DNA of 64,000 nt from Pararhizobium qamdonense (GTDB lineage Bacteria > Pseudomonadota > Alphaproteobacteria > Rhizobiales > Rhizobiaceae): assembly GCF_029277445.1 (NCBI RefSeq), contig NZ_CP119566.1, positions 193,501 through 257,500 of the forward strand, read 5' to 3'. The notes under the pieces are model-generated. The model was given only the letters and a program-made list of their open reading frames with translations. It was not told the DNA's origin and ran no database searches. Each line of letters opens with the position of its first letter. The stretch's first letter is position 1. Position numbers and translations under genes: made by a program. Positions 28,570 through 36,621 of the stretch are shown here, in pieces.

Positions 28570-28683
28570 CGCCCCTCATCCGCCCTGCCGGGCACCTTCT
28601 CCCCGTGAACGGGGAGAAGGGACAAGCCGCAAACTCCATAGTCCCCTCTCCCCGCTAGCGGGGAGAGGGTTAGGGTGAGGGGC
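28570..28683. repeat. RIME-like mosaic intergenic repeat
   Basis: The element is bounded by inverted ends GCCCCTCATCC and GGGTGAGGGGC and has two internal palindromes, CCTTCTCCCCGTG/AACGGGGAGAAGG and CCCTCTCCCCGC/TAGCGGGGAGAGGG. This layout matches the RIME family of Rhizobiaceae intergenic repeats. It lies inside the transporter operon between the binding-protein and first permease genes, where its hairpins could lower downstream expression or stabilise the upstream message. Confidence 0.8.
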
Positions 28684-28720
28684 AACTTCCCCGCAATCCC
28701 AATGTGGCTGTTAGCGCGCC

Positions 28721-29980
28721 TTACTTGGCAGGCTTGTACCAGCTGTCGAGGCCCTTCTGGAGCTTCTCGGCGGCGACTTCCGGCGTATCGGTGCCGTTGA
28801 TCACGTTGGCCGATTCCACCCAGGTCTCGTTTTCGAGGTTCGGGGTGCCGCGCGACAGGATCTGATAGGTCGAGCGGATGGTCGGCTTGCACTTTTCGCG
28901 CCAGGAGACGAATTCCTGTGCGAGCGGATCGGCCATCTTCACCGGTGTCGAGTTCAGGCTGAAGAAGCCCGGCAGCGAGTTGGCATAGATGTCGGCGAAT
29001 TCCGGAGAGGCAATCCAGGTGAGAAGCTTCTTGGCTTCTTCCGGATGCGCGCTCTTGGCATTCAGGCCAACGCCGATGTCGTTGTGGTCGGAGATGTAGC
29101 AGGCGTCGCCTGCAGCCTTAACCGGCGGCGGGAAAGCACCCATCTTGAATTCGGCCTGCGTGTTGAACAGGCCGATTTCCCACGAGCCGGCCGGATAGAT
29201 CGCAGCGCGGCCGAGCGTGAAGAGGTTCTGGCTGTCCGGATAGGTCTGGGCTTCGAAACCGTCGCCGAGGTAATCCTTCCACTTGGCAAGAACCTTGTAG
29301 GGCTCGACCCAATCGGCGTCGGTCAACTTCTGCTCGCCCTTGATCAGGGCAGCACGGCCTTCCTCGCCCTTCCAGTAGGTCGGGCCGATATTCTGGTAGC
29401 CCATGGTTGCGGCTTCCCAGAGATCCTTGGTGCCCATGGCGAGCGGGATATAGGTGCCGTCGGCCTTGATCTTGTCGAGAGCCGCGAAGAAATCGGCTTC
29501 CGTGACTGGGATGGCGATGCCGAGCTTGTCGAAGGCATCCTTGTTGTAGATGAAGCCATGGATAACAGAGGCCATCGGCACGCAGAACGTCGCCGCGCCA
29601 TCGTCCGTCGTCCAGGCGGACTTGGCGACCGGCGAGAAATTCTCCATGCCGGCGAGACCGGTCAGGTCAGCCAGATGCTTCTTGTTGTAAAGTTCGAGCG
29701 AGGCGTCGAACGGACGGCAGGTAACGAGATCACCGGCGGAGCCGGCATCGAGCTTGGCATTCAGCGCCGCGTTATACTCGGTCGGCGCGGTCGGCGCGAA
29801 GACGACCTTGATGCCCGGGTTCTTGGCTTCGAATGCCGGAATGAGCTTTTCCTGCCAGATGGCCAGGTCGTCATTGCGCCAGCTCTCGATCGTCAGCGTG
29901 ACGTCTTCAGCATGCGCAAGCCCGGCGGAGCCGAGGATGCTGGATGCAAGCAGCAAGCCCTTCAAGGTAGTGCGGGTCAT
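28721..29980 (-). CDS. Sugar ABC transporter substrate-binding protein
   Basis: This 419-residue periplasmic protein has a signal peptide ending AHAED (MTRTTLKGLLLASSILGSAG start). The mature protein is an extracellular-solute-binding family 1 fold with YPAGSWEIGLF near two thirds of the length and several aromatic residues for sugar stacking. GGGAGAA precedes the ATG at 29980; longer starts add a non-signal extension. It follows the murQ-like gene by 53 bases. The cluster's enzymes suggest N-acetylglucosamine, chito-oligomers or muramyl sugars as ligand (inference). Confidence 0.9.
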   Translation of the reverse strand: MTRTTLKGLLLASSILGSAGLAHAEDVTLTIESWRNDDLAIWQEKLIPAFEAKNPGIKVVFAPTAPTEYNAALNAKLDAGSAGDLVTCRPFDASLELYNKKHLADLTGLAGMENFSPVAKSAWTTDDGAATFCVPMASVIHGFIYNKDAFDKLGIAIPVTEADFFAALDKIKADGTYIPLAMGTKDLWEAATMGYQNIGPTYWKGEEGRAALIKGEQKLTDADWVEPYKVLAKWKDYLGDGFEAQTYPDSQNLFTLGRAAIYPAGSWEIGLFNTQAEFKMGAFPPPVKAAGDACYISDHNDIGVGLNAKSAHPEEAKKLLTWIASPEFADIYANSLPGFFSLNSTPVKMADPLAQEFVSWREKCKPTIRSTYQILSRGTPNLENETWVESANVINGTDTPEVAAEKLQKGLDSWYKPAK

Positions 29981-30033
29981 TACGTTCTCCCTCATGATGC
30001 GCCATTTTTGGCGCGGTTTTAGAACCCTTGGTT

Positions 30034-30933
30034 TCAATCTGCCGCGACAAGAGACAAGGCGCGGCGCAAGTTTTGATGAGCTTCGGCAAGCGCCGCTTCC
30101 GCAGCAGCCACATCCTTGGCCCCGGAGCCCATAAGAATGGCGACCTTAACCGAACCCGACGATGCCGTGAGATGGCGGCCTGCTTCCGTTGCGCCGATCC
30201 CGGCAATATCGGAAACGATGCGGACGGCACGGCCGCGCAGTTTTGCATTGTCGGCCTTCAGATTGACCATATGTCCGTCGTAGACATGGCCGAGCTGGAT
30301 GCCGACAAGCGTCGAAAACATGTTGAACGCGATCTTCTGCGCGGTGGCGGCGCCCATGCGGGTCGATCCGGAAATCACTTCCGGCGGCGTCTGCAGGAGG
30401 ATGGCGATGTCGGCATTCTGAAAGAGCAGCGCGCCCGGATTGTTGGCCATGGCAATGACCTTGGCGCCGCGTTCGCGGGCTTCATCGGCAGCGGCCAGCG
30501 CATAGGGCGTGGAGCCGCTGGCGGACACCGAAATCAGACAATCGCCAGCCCCGATCCCGGCCTCGCGCACATCCTTGCGCGCCAGCTCCATATCGTCCTC
30601 GTAACCACCGGCAAGATCGCTCAGGCTCGCGGCACCGCCGGCGAGAAGCACCACCACCTTGTCGAGCGCTATTCCATAGGTGCCGGGCAGCTCCAACGCA
30701 TCGGCCATGGCCATCAGGCCCGAGCTACCGGCGCCGGCATAGGCCAGGCGTCCGCCACCGGACAGTACCGATGCAGCGATCTCTGCGGCCGCCGTGATCG
30801 GCTCGATCGCGGAATCAACGACCTTTGCCGCAGCTTGCTGGCCGGACGCAAGCAGGCGAAGGGCCAGTGCCGGATGCATCACATCCAGTCCCATCGCCTT
30901 GTCGTGGCGCTCTTCGGTCTTCGCTGACGGCAT
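30034..30933 (-). CDS. murQ: N-acetylmuramic acid 6-phosphate etherase (MurQ-like SIS protein)
   Basis: This 299-residue cytoplasmic enzyme should cleave the lactyl ether of N-acetylmuramate 6-phosphate to N-acetylglucosamine 6-phosphate. The SIS domain holds GAGSSGLMAMADALELPGTY, where the Glu aligns with the first catalytic Glu of MurQ. GGYEDD aligns with the second, and SVSASGSTPY and SGSTRMGAATAQK follow in family order. Length equals Escherichia coli MurQ. GAGGAG lies 9 bases before the ATG at 30933. It is the first gene of the minus-strand ABC operon and divergent from the kinase. The match is looser than classic MurQ, so a related amino-sugar substrate is possible. Confidence 0.8.
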   Translation of the reverse strand: MPSAKTEERHDKAMGLDVMHPALALRLLASGQQAAAKVVDSAIEPITAAAEIAASVLSGGGRLAYAGAGSSGLMAMADALELPGTYGIALDKVVVLLAGGAASLSDLAGGYEDDMELARKDVREAGIGAGDCLISVSASGSTPYALAAADEARERGAKVIAMANNPGALLFQNADIAILLQTPPEVISGSTRMGAATAQKIAFNMFSTLVGIQLGHVYDGHMVNLKADNAKLRGRAVRIVSDIAGIGATEAGRHLTASSGSVKVAILMGSGAKDVAAAEAALAEAHQNLRRALSLVAAD

Positions 30934-30959
30934 ACGTTCAATCTCCTCTGCGCAAATTA

Positions 30960-30976
30960 ATGCCAAAAAAATACCA
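30960..30976 (-). promoter_or_regulatory. Operator-like element, murQ side
   Basis: Minus strand TGGTATTTTTTTGGCAT is a direct repeat of TGGTAT/TGGCAT with a 5-T centre. It differs by one base from the element at 31093-31109 and faces the opposite way. It lies 27 bases from the murQ start, which fits repression by the adjacent GntR protein. Confidence 0.5.
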
Positions 30977-31092
30977 ATTGTCTAGGAAAAATTAACTTCC
31001 TGCCCAAGAAAAGTTTCGATTTTTGAAATGATCTAGCTATTTCAGTCTATTAGACGATAAATCCAATTCAAGACCAAAATCCACTTGGTAAA

Positions 31093-31109
31093 TGGTATTT
31101 TTTTGGTAT
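31093..31109 (+). promoter_or_regulatory. Operator-like element, kinase side
   Basis: TGGTATTTTTTTGGTAT repeats TGGTAT twice with a 5-T centre, and an extra TTGGTA half-site lies just upstream. It stands 20 bases before the kinase start and mirrors the element near murQ, so one regulator probably controls both arms. Confidence 0.5.
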
Positions 31110-31129
31110 CCTTTTTCCCGGAGGTATCC

Positions 31130-32008
31130 ATGCCACATTACATTCTGGGAATCGACGGCGGAGGCACGAGCTGCCGCGCGGCTGTAGCGGGCGCCGATGG
31201 GCGTATCCTCGGACGCGGCAAGAGCGGTGCTGCCAATATTCTGACCGATCCCGACAATGCGCTTGCCCATATTGTCGGCGCGGCCACGGCTGCGTTCGAA
31301 GACGCCCATATAGCCCCCGGCGAAGTTGGTTCCGCTTGCGCCCTGGTCGGCGTTGCCGGCAGCAATGTCGGCGATGCGGTTCATTATGTGAAGGAGCGCC
31401 TGCCGTTCGCCAAGGCCGATATCGAATCCGACGGGCTGATCGCGCTGCAGGGCGCGCTCGGCGACAAGGACGGTGCGGTGGCCATTCTCGGGACCGGTTC
31501 CATCTATATCTCCCGGCAGGGTGACGCGATCCGCTATATCGGCGGATGGGGTTTCCAGATCGGCGATCTCGGCAGCGGCGCACGTCTTGGTCACGCTCTG
31601 CTTCAGGAAAGCGTCCTTGCCTTCGACCGCATCCATCCCTCGTCGGCGCTGACCGAGGCGGTGATGGCTGAATTCAACAACGATCCGCGCGAGGTCGTGG
31701 AATTTGCCCGCGCCGCGCGTCCCGGCGAGTTCGGCCGCTTTGCGCCCTGGGTTTTCGACCATGCAAGCCGCCAGGATCCCGTCGCGATCGCACTTTTGCG
31801 CAGCAATGCACAGACAATCGACGAGGCACTCGACGCCGTCGTGGCGCAGGGCAGCCGCAGGCTCTGCCTCTTAGGCGGACTGGCGCCAATCTACCGCCCA
31901 TGGCTGGCCGAGCGGCATCAGCCTTTGTTCGTGGAGCCGGAAGCCGACGCCCTGACGGGCTCGGTCGCTTTGGCGGCGAAGCGCTTTGCAGCGGAATTTG
32001 CGGCATGA
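31130..32008 (+). CDS. N-acetylglucosamine kinase, BadF/BadG type
   Basis: This 292-residue ATP-dependent sugar kinase has the phosphate-1 loop YILGIDGGGTSCRAAVAG, the phosphate-2 loop VAILGTGSIYISRQG, and the conserved GWGFQIGDLGSGARLG with the catalytic region of the BadF/NagK family. CGGAGG lies 8 bases before the ATG. It probably phosphorylates imported N-acetylglucosamine or N-acetylmuramate at C6, feeding MurQ and NagA. It overlaps the GntR gene by 4 bases (ATGA). Confidence 0.88.
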   Translation: MPHYILGIDGGGTSCRAAVAGADGRILGRGKSGAANILTDPDNALAHIVGAATAAFEDAHIAPGEVGSACALVGVAGSNVGDAVHYVKERLPFAKADIESDGLIALQGALGDKDGAVAILGTGSIYISRQGDAIRYIGGWGFQIGDLGSGARLGHALLQESVLAFDRIHPSSALTEAVMAEFNNDPREVVEFARAARPGEFGRFAPWVFDHASRQDPVAIALLRSNAQTIDEALDAVVAQGSRRLCLLGGLAPIYRPWLAERHQPLFVEPEADALTGSVALAAKRFAAEFAA

Positions 32009-32769
32009 CCCAGCATCTCGAAGCGATTTTGCCGCTGGACGGCCTGCAGGCCGGAGGGTCCGGTCCGCTCTATCTCAAACTCAGGCAATCGCTGGAAGAG
32101 GCTATTCTTTCGGGCAAGCTCAATCATGGCGACGCGCTGCCGCCGGAGCGGGATCTGGCCGATTATGCCAGCATCAGCCGCGTCACCGTGCGCAAGGCGG
32201 TCGATGATCTGGTCCGGGATGGCCTGCTTGTGCGCCGCCACGGTTCCGGCACCTTCGTCGTCAAGCCGGTACACCGCGTCCAGCAGTCGCTGTCGCGGCT
32301 GACCTCGTTTACCGAGGACATGTCGCGCCGAGGATTGGTGACGACGGCGCAATGGATCGAGCGCGGACTGCATCACCCGTCCCCCGATGAAATGATGGTG
32401 CTCGGCTTGCCCGCCGATGCGCTCGTCGCGCGGCTCGGCCGGTTGCGCATCGCCGACGACCTGCCGCTGGCGATCGAGCGGGCCAGCATTTCAACGGAGT
32501 TCCTGCCGGACCCGATCCGCGTCGGCACCTCGCTTTACGCGGAACTCGACAAGACCAAATCGCGGCCGGTCCGTGCCGTGCAGCGCATTTCCGCCTGCAG
32601 CCTGAAAGATCCGGATGCGGCGATGCTCGGTGTTCCCGCCGGCTCCGCCAGCCTGTCGATCGAACGCATTTCCTACCTCGCCTCCGGCCGGGTGGTGGAA
32701 TTCACCCGCTCGCTCTACCGGGGCGATGCCTATGATTTCGTCGCTGAACTGACTTTGTCGGATTCCTGA
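32005..32769 (+). CDS. GntR/HutC family regulator of amino-sugar genes
   Basis: This 254-residue repressor has an N-terminal winged helix with the family signature LPPERDLADYASISRVTVRK and RRHGSGTFV, then a UTRA ligand domain (about 90-250) of the HutC/NagR class, which binds phosphorylated sugars. Translation is coupled to the kinase by an ATGA overlap. Likely targets are the paired TGGTAT elements in the divergent spacer. A ligand such as glucosamine 6-phosphate or N-acetylglucosamine 6-phosphate is inferred from family and neighbours. Confidence 0.9.
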   Translation: MTQHLEAILPLDGLQAGGSGPLYLKLRQSLEEAILSGKLNHGDALPPERDLADYASISRVTVRKAVDDLVRDGLLVRRHGSGTFVVKPVHRVQQSLSRLTSFTEDMSRRGLVTTAQWIERGLHHPSPDEMMVLGLPADALVARLGRLRIADDLPLAIERASISTEFLPDPIRVGTSLYAELDKTKSRPVRAVQRISACSLKDPDAAMLGVPAGSASLSIERISYLASGRVVEFTRSLYRGDAYDFVAELTLSDS

Positions 32770-32793
32770 GAGCGGCCCAGTTAAGAGAGACAC

Positions 32794-33822
32794 ATGACCA
32801 TGCAAACCAATATGCGGCGCGAAATCAACGAAATCCCGGAAGCGGCAGCCCGCCTGCTGGAGCAATCCAATGCCGCCGTCAAGGAAACCGGGGCGGCGCT
32901 GCGCGCCAAAGACCCGGCCTTTTTCGTAACGATTGCCCGCGGTTCGTCCGACCATGCCGCCTTGTTTTTAAAATATGCGATCGAGCTTTCGACCGGGCGC
33001 CCCGTCGCCTCGCTCGGTCCATCGCTCGCCTCGATCTACGGTGCGAAGATGCAGCTTCAGGGCGCCGCCTCGATCGCCATTTCGCAATCCGGCAAGAGCC
33101 CGGATATTGTCGCGATGGCCGAGGCTGCGACCAAGGCAGGCGCCGTGACGATTGCGCTCACCAACACCTTGCCCTCGCCGATTTCCGAGGCCAGCACCCA
33201 TCCGCTCGATATTCTCGCCGGGCCGGAAATCGCCGTTGCCGCAACCAAGTCCTATGTCAATTCGATCGTGGCCGGCCTTGCCGTTCTCGGTGAATGGACG
33301 CAGGACGCTTCTCTGCAGCGCGCGGTCGCCGATCTTCCGGCGCAGTTTGCAAAGGCCGTGAAGCTCGACTGGCAGCCGCTTGCCGACGAGCTTGGCGATG
33401 CGGAATCGCTGTTCGTGCTTGGCCGTGGCCCGGCGCTGGCCATTGCCAGCGAAGCGGCGCTGAAATTCAAGGAAACCTCCGGCATGCATGCCGAAGCCTA
33501 TTCGGCAGCGGAAGTGCTGCATGGGCCTGTGGCGCTGGTGGAAAAGCGTTTTCCGGTCATCGGTCTTGCCGCGCGCGATGCGGCGGAAGGCTCGGTCGCT
33601 GGCATTCTCGATGGCTTGAGCGCCAAGGGCGCATTGGCTTTCGTCACATCCGACCAGGCAAAGGCGACGAAGACCCTTCCATTCGTTGCCACCGGTCATC
33701 CGATCACCGATGCGCTGGCGCTGATCATTCCGTTCTACGGCTTTGTCGAATCCTGGTCGCGGTCGCGCGGACTGAACCCGGATGCGCCCGTCGCACTCAA
33801 GAAGGTTACGGAAACGAGATGA
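32794..33822 (+). CDS. SIS-domain glucosamine-6-phosphate deaminase/isomerase (GlmS-C-like)
   Basis: This 342-residue protein has two SIS domains like the isomerase half of GlmS but no glutaminase domain. The motifs FFVTIARGSSDHAALFLKYA, SIAISQSGKSPDIV and AEAYSAAEVLHGPVALVEK are in family order. The product of NagA, glucosamine 6-phosphate, would be converted to fructose 6-phosphate and ammonia (NagB-II type activity, inferred). It lies 24 bases after the GntR gene and overlaps nagA by 4 bases. Confidence 0.88.
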   Translation: MTMQTNMRREINEIPEAAARLLEQSNAAVKETGAALRAKDPAFFVTIARGSSDHAALFLKYAIELSTGRPVASLGPSLASIYGAKMQLQGAASIAISQSGKSPDIVAMAEAATKAGAVTIALTNTLPSPISEASTHPLDILAGPEIAVAATKSYVNSIVAGLAVLGEWTQDASLQRAVADLPAQFAKAVKLDWQPLADELGDAESLFVLGRGPALAIASEAALKFKETSGMHAEAYSAAEVLHGPVALVEKRFPVIGLAARDAAEGSVAGILDGLSAKGALAFVTSDQAKATKTLPFVATGHPITDALALIIPFYGFVESWSRSRGLNPDAPVALKKVTETR

Positions 33823-34979
33823 GCGCTCGGACAGCTATCACCGGAGCCCGGATTTTCGACGGCCTGTTCTGGCACGATGGCCAGGCCCTCCTGTTGGACG
33901 GCGGCGTGGTCACGGGCATCCTGCCGCAGAGCGATCTGCCTGCCGGAACCGAAACGGTCGCAGCCGACAACCAGCTGCTGGTTCCCGGCTTCATCGACCT
34001 GCAGGTCAATGGCGGCGGCGGCGTGATGCTGAACGACCGGCAGGACGCCGATGCCATCCGCACCATCTGCGCGGCGCACGCGAAATTCGGCACTACCGCC
34101 CTGTTGCCGACGCTGATCACCGAGACGTTCGACATCCGCGCGCGCGCGATTGCAGGCGGCAAGCAGGCGAAGGCTGAAAAGGTACCCGGATTCCTCGGGC
34201 TTCATCTCGAAGGTCCGCATCTCTCGGTCGCCCGCAAAGGCGCGCATGATCCGGCTTTGATCCGGCCAATGGATCAGGCCGATCTCGAGGCGATGCTGTC
34301 CTGCGCCGGGGTGTTCGATGCAATGATGGTGACCGTCGCGCCGGAAAACGCTACGGAAACGCAGGTCAAGGCGCTCGCGGACGCCGGTCTTCTTGTCAGC
34401 CTTGGCCATACCGATGCCGGCTATGCGACCATTGCCGGCTATGCTGCGGCGGGTGCGCGCACTGTGACCCATTTGTTCAACGCGATGAGCCCGCTTGGCC
34501 ATCGCGAACCGGGCGTTGTCGGGGCGGCTCTCAACATTGGCAGCCTGCATGCGGGGATCATTGCCGATGGCTTCCATGTCGATCCTGTGTCCATGGGCAT
34601 CGCGTTGCGGGCCAAGACCGGTCCGGGCCGCATCTTCATCGTCACCGATGCAATGTCGACGATCGGATCTGACCAGACCAGCTTTCTCCTCAATGGCCGC
34701 GAAATCTTCCGCCAGGGCGGCCGTCTGACACTGGCCGACGGCACGCTGGCGGGCGCCGACATCGACATGCTGGCCTCGGTGCGCTTTGCCCATGAAAAGC
34801 TCAATCTGCCGCTGGATGAGGCGCTGCGGATGGCTTCTGCCTATCCCGCCGACGCTGCGGGCGTCGCCGCCCGCAAGGGAAGATTGTTACCCGGCCTCGA
34901 CGCCGATTTCGTGCTTTTGACCGAAAGCCTCGGCATGGCCTCAACCTGGATTGGCGGAACGCGCGTTTTCCAAGCGTAA
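33819..34979 (+). CDS. nagA: N-acetylglucosamine-6-phosphate deacetylase
   Basis: This 386-residue amidohydrolase has metal and substrate motifs PGFIDLQVNGGGG, HLEGPHLS (metal Glu), SLGHTDAG, THLFNAMSPLGHREPG and IVTDAMSTIGSD with its catalytic Asp. It removes acetate from N-acetylglucosamine 6-phosphate in the cytoplasm. The start ATG overlaps the upstream stop (ATGA), so the long frame opening at 33294 is not the gene. It is the last gene of the plus-strand amino-sugar operon and convergent with cutC, 5 bases apart. Confidence 0.95.
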   Translation: MSARTAITGARIFDGLFWHDGQALLLDGGVVTGILPQSDLPAGTETVAADNQLLVPGFIDLQVNGGGGVMLNDRQDADAIRTICAAHAKFGTTALLPTLITETFDIRARAIAGGKQAKAEKVPGFLGLHLEGPHLSVARKGAHDPALIRPMDQADLEAMLSCAGVFDAMMVTVAPENATETQVKALADAGLLVSLGHTDAGYATIAGYAAAGARTVTHLFNAMSPLGHREPGVVGAALNIGSLHAGIIADGFHVDPVSMGIALRAKTGPGRIFIVTDAMSTIGSDQTSFLLNGREIFRQGGRLTLADGTLAGADIDMLASVRFAHEKLNLPLDEALRMASAYPADAAGVAARKGRLLPGLDADFVLLTESLGMASTWIGGTRVFQA

Positions 34980-34984
34980 CGCCA

Positions 34985-35713
34985 TCAAGGCGCGGCCACC
35001 AGCCGCGCCTTCAATGCTTGCACCATCTGTACATCCGTTTGCCTGGCACTGGGCGACACGAAGCCGAGCGAGACCAGCCTTGCATCGCGAGCCGGCTTTT
35101 CCAGCGAACAGGACGAATGAACTTCTGTCACCGCCAGATGCGCAAGAAGTTCACCGACGGTTTCCAGCGTGACGCCGGAGCCCGGCATGATCGAGATCCG
35201 GCCCCTGGCATGTTTGATGATCGCAGCCAGATGATCGATACCATCGGGAGCACGTTTTGCGCCGCCTGATGTGAGGATACGCTCGAAACCGAGATCCACC
35301 GCTGTCTCGACCGCTTCTGCGAAATCAGGCACCAGATCGAAGGCGCGATGCAAGGTCAGCCCCAGGCCCTGGGCGTGATCCACCAGTTCTTTTAACGCCT
35401 CTTTGTCCAAGGCTCCGTCCAGCCGGTTTGCGCCGAGGACGACACCGGCAAGACCGGCTGCCCGGGCCGCATCGATTTCAACGCGCATGACAGCGATGTC
35501 GCTGGCGTCGAAAACGAAGTCTCCCGGCCGTGGCCGGATCATCGCATAGACCGGGATGTCAGCCTTTCCCGCCAGCACCATCAGGCCCGGCGACGGCGTG
35601 AGCCCACCGACAGAGAGAGCCGAGCACAACTCGATCCGGTCGGCGCCGCCATCGATTGCGGCCTGTAGGCCAGATGCATCCTCGACGCAGACTTCGAGAA
35701 GAATATGGCTCAT
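34985..35713 (-). CDS. cutC: CutC family protein
   Basis: This 242-residue TIM-barrel protein has the family start LLEVCVEDASGLQAAIDGGA followed by DRIELCSALSVGGLTPSPG, then the AMIRPRPGDFVF strand and GVVLGANRLDG. CutC was named for copper tolerance in Escherichia coli, but that link is doubtful and the activity is unknown. Here it overlaps a ROK sugar kinase by 4 bases and lies beside N-acetylglucosamine genes, which points to sugar metabolism (inference). Confidence 0.88.
   Translation of the reverse strand: MSHILLEVCVEDASGLQAAIDGGADRIELCSALSVGGLTPSPGLMVLAGKADIPVYAMIRPRPGDFVFDASDIAVMRVEIDAARAAGLAGVVLGANRLDGALDKEALKELVDHAQGLGLTLHRAFDLVPDFAEAVETAVDLGFERILTSGGAKRAPDGIDHLAAIIKHARGRISIMPGSGVTLETVGELLAHLAVTEVHSSCSLEKPARDARLVSLGFVSPSARQTDVQMVQALKARLVAAP
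34987..35011. terminator. Possible bidirectional terminator hairpin at the nagA/cutC junction
   Basis: AAGGCGCGGC and GCCGCGCCTT form a perfect 10-bp stem with a 5-base loop, inside the last codons of cutC and just past nagA. Neither side has a strong T run, so efficiency is uncertain. Confidence 0.45.
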
Positions 35714-36621
35714 CTTGCCTCTCCCGCTAACCCAAGAATAGCGGCACCAATCAGGCCGGGCTCGATACGGCATTCGCCGGGAACAACGAGCGGCCGGTCG
35801 AATTTCCGCAGAATCCGCGCACGCACGGCCGTGTCGATCGCGGCGATCAGCGGCGTCACATTGGAAAGACCGCCACCAATCGGCACGATCGTCGCACCGG
35901 TAATATTGACCGTCAGCGCCAGCGGCGAACTGATGAGATCGACCAGCACATCGATGGTGCGGGCCGCCTGCGCATCGCCGTTTTGCCAGAGCGTGGTGAT
36001 CTCGTGGCTCTCCAGGCGCTTGCCATGCAGGGTCAGGTGCAGACGCTCCATGCCACGGGCGCCGCCGATCGTATCGACGCAGCCGCGCTGTCCGCAGCCG
36101 CAGTCAAAAACCGGGATCGCGACGGGGGGCGTACCGGCCATCGCAGCGACTGCAGGCCCATGGCCCCATTCGCCGGCAAAACCGCCCTCGGCATTGATGA
36201 GCCGGCCATCGACCACGAGGCCGCCGCCGACCCCGGTGCCGAGGATGGCACCGAGCACGATCCGGTAACCGCGCCCGGCGCCGGCACCGGCCTCGGCCAG
36301 GGCAAAACAATCGGCGTCATTGGCAATCAGAACCGGCAGGCCGAGCAGCTCGGAAAGCTCCGCACCCAGCTTGCGCCCATCGATGCAGGGAATATTGGCG
36401 CATTTGATGGCCTGCGTTTCCGGATCGACGACGCCGGTGATCGACATGGCAATGCGGTCCGGCTCTTCGCCGGCTTCAGCGATGACATCGCGCAGAGTAT
36501 CGACGAAGGCGTTGAAATCATCGAGCGGTGTGACGCGGCGCTTGAGCGGCAGGATTTGGTCCGGCGCATGCGCTACGGCGCCCTTGATCGCCGAGCCGCC
36601 GATGTCGAAGCAGACGATCAT
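35710..36621 (-). CDS. ROK family sugar kinase
   Basis: This 303-residue ATP-dependent hexose kinase has an N-terminal phosphate loop MIVCFDIGGSAIKGAV, the GTGVGGG loop, the ExGH-type motif GGFAGEWGHGP, and the zinc site CGCGQRGCVDT of the ROK family. N-acetylglucosamine or N-acetylmannosamine are the usual substrates of this NagK/NanK-like branch. Both its ends overlap the neighbours by 4 bases, so amidase, kinase and CutC form one translationally coupled operon. Confidence 0.9.
   Translation of the reverse strand: MIVCFDIGGSAIKGAVAHAPDQILPLKRRVTPLDDFNAFVDTLRDVIAEAGEEPDRIAMSITGVVDPETQAIKCANIPCIDGRKLGAELSELLGLPVLIANDADCFALAEAGAGAGRGYRIVLGAILGTGVGGGLVVDGRLINAEGGFAGEWGHGPAVAAMAGTPPVAIPVFDCGCGQRGCVDTIGGARGMERLHLTLHGKRLESHEITTLWQNGDAQAARTIDVLVDLISSPLALTVNITGATIVPIGGGLSNVTPLIAAIDTAVRARILRKFDRPLVVPGECRIEPGLIGAAILGLAGEAR

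Noticed and set aside
28561..28690. The palindromic stretch as a CRISPR array
   Set aside because: Only one mosaic unit with two different palindromes; no regular repeat-spacer pattern and no cas genes.
33294..33818. N-terminal extension of nagA
   Set aside because: It runs in another frame of the SIS gene; the ATGA overlap and the family start place nagA at 33819.
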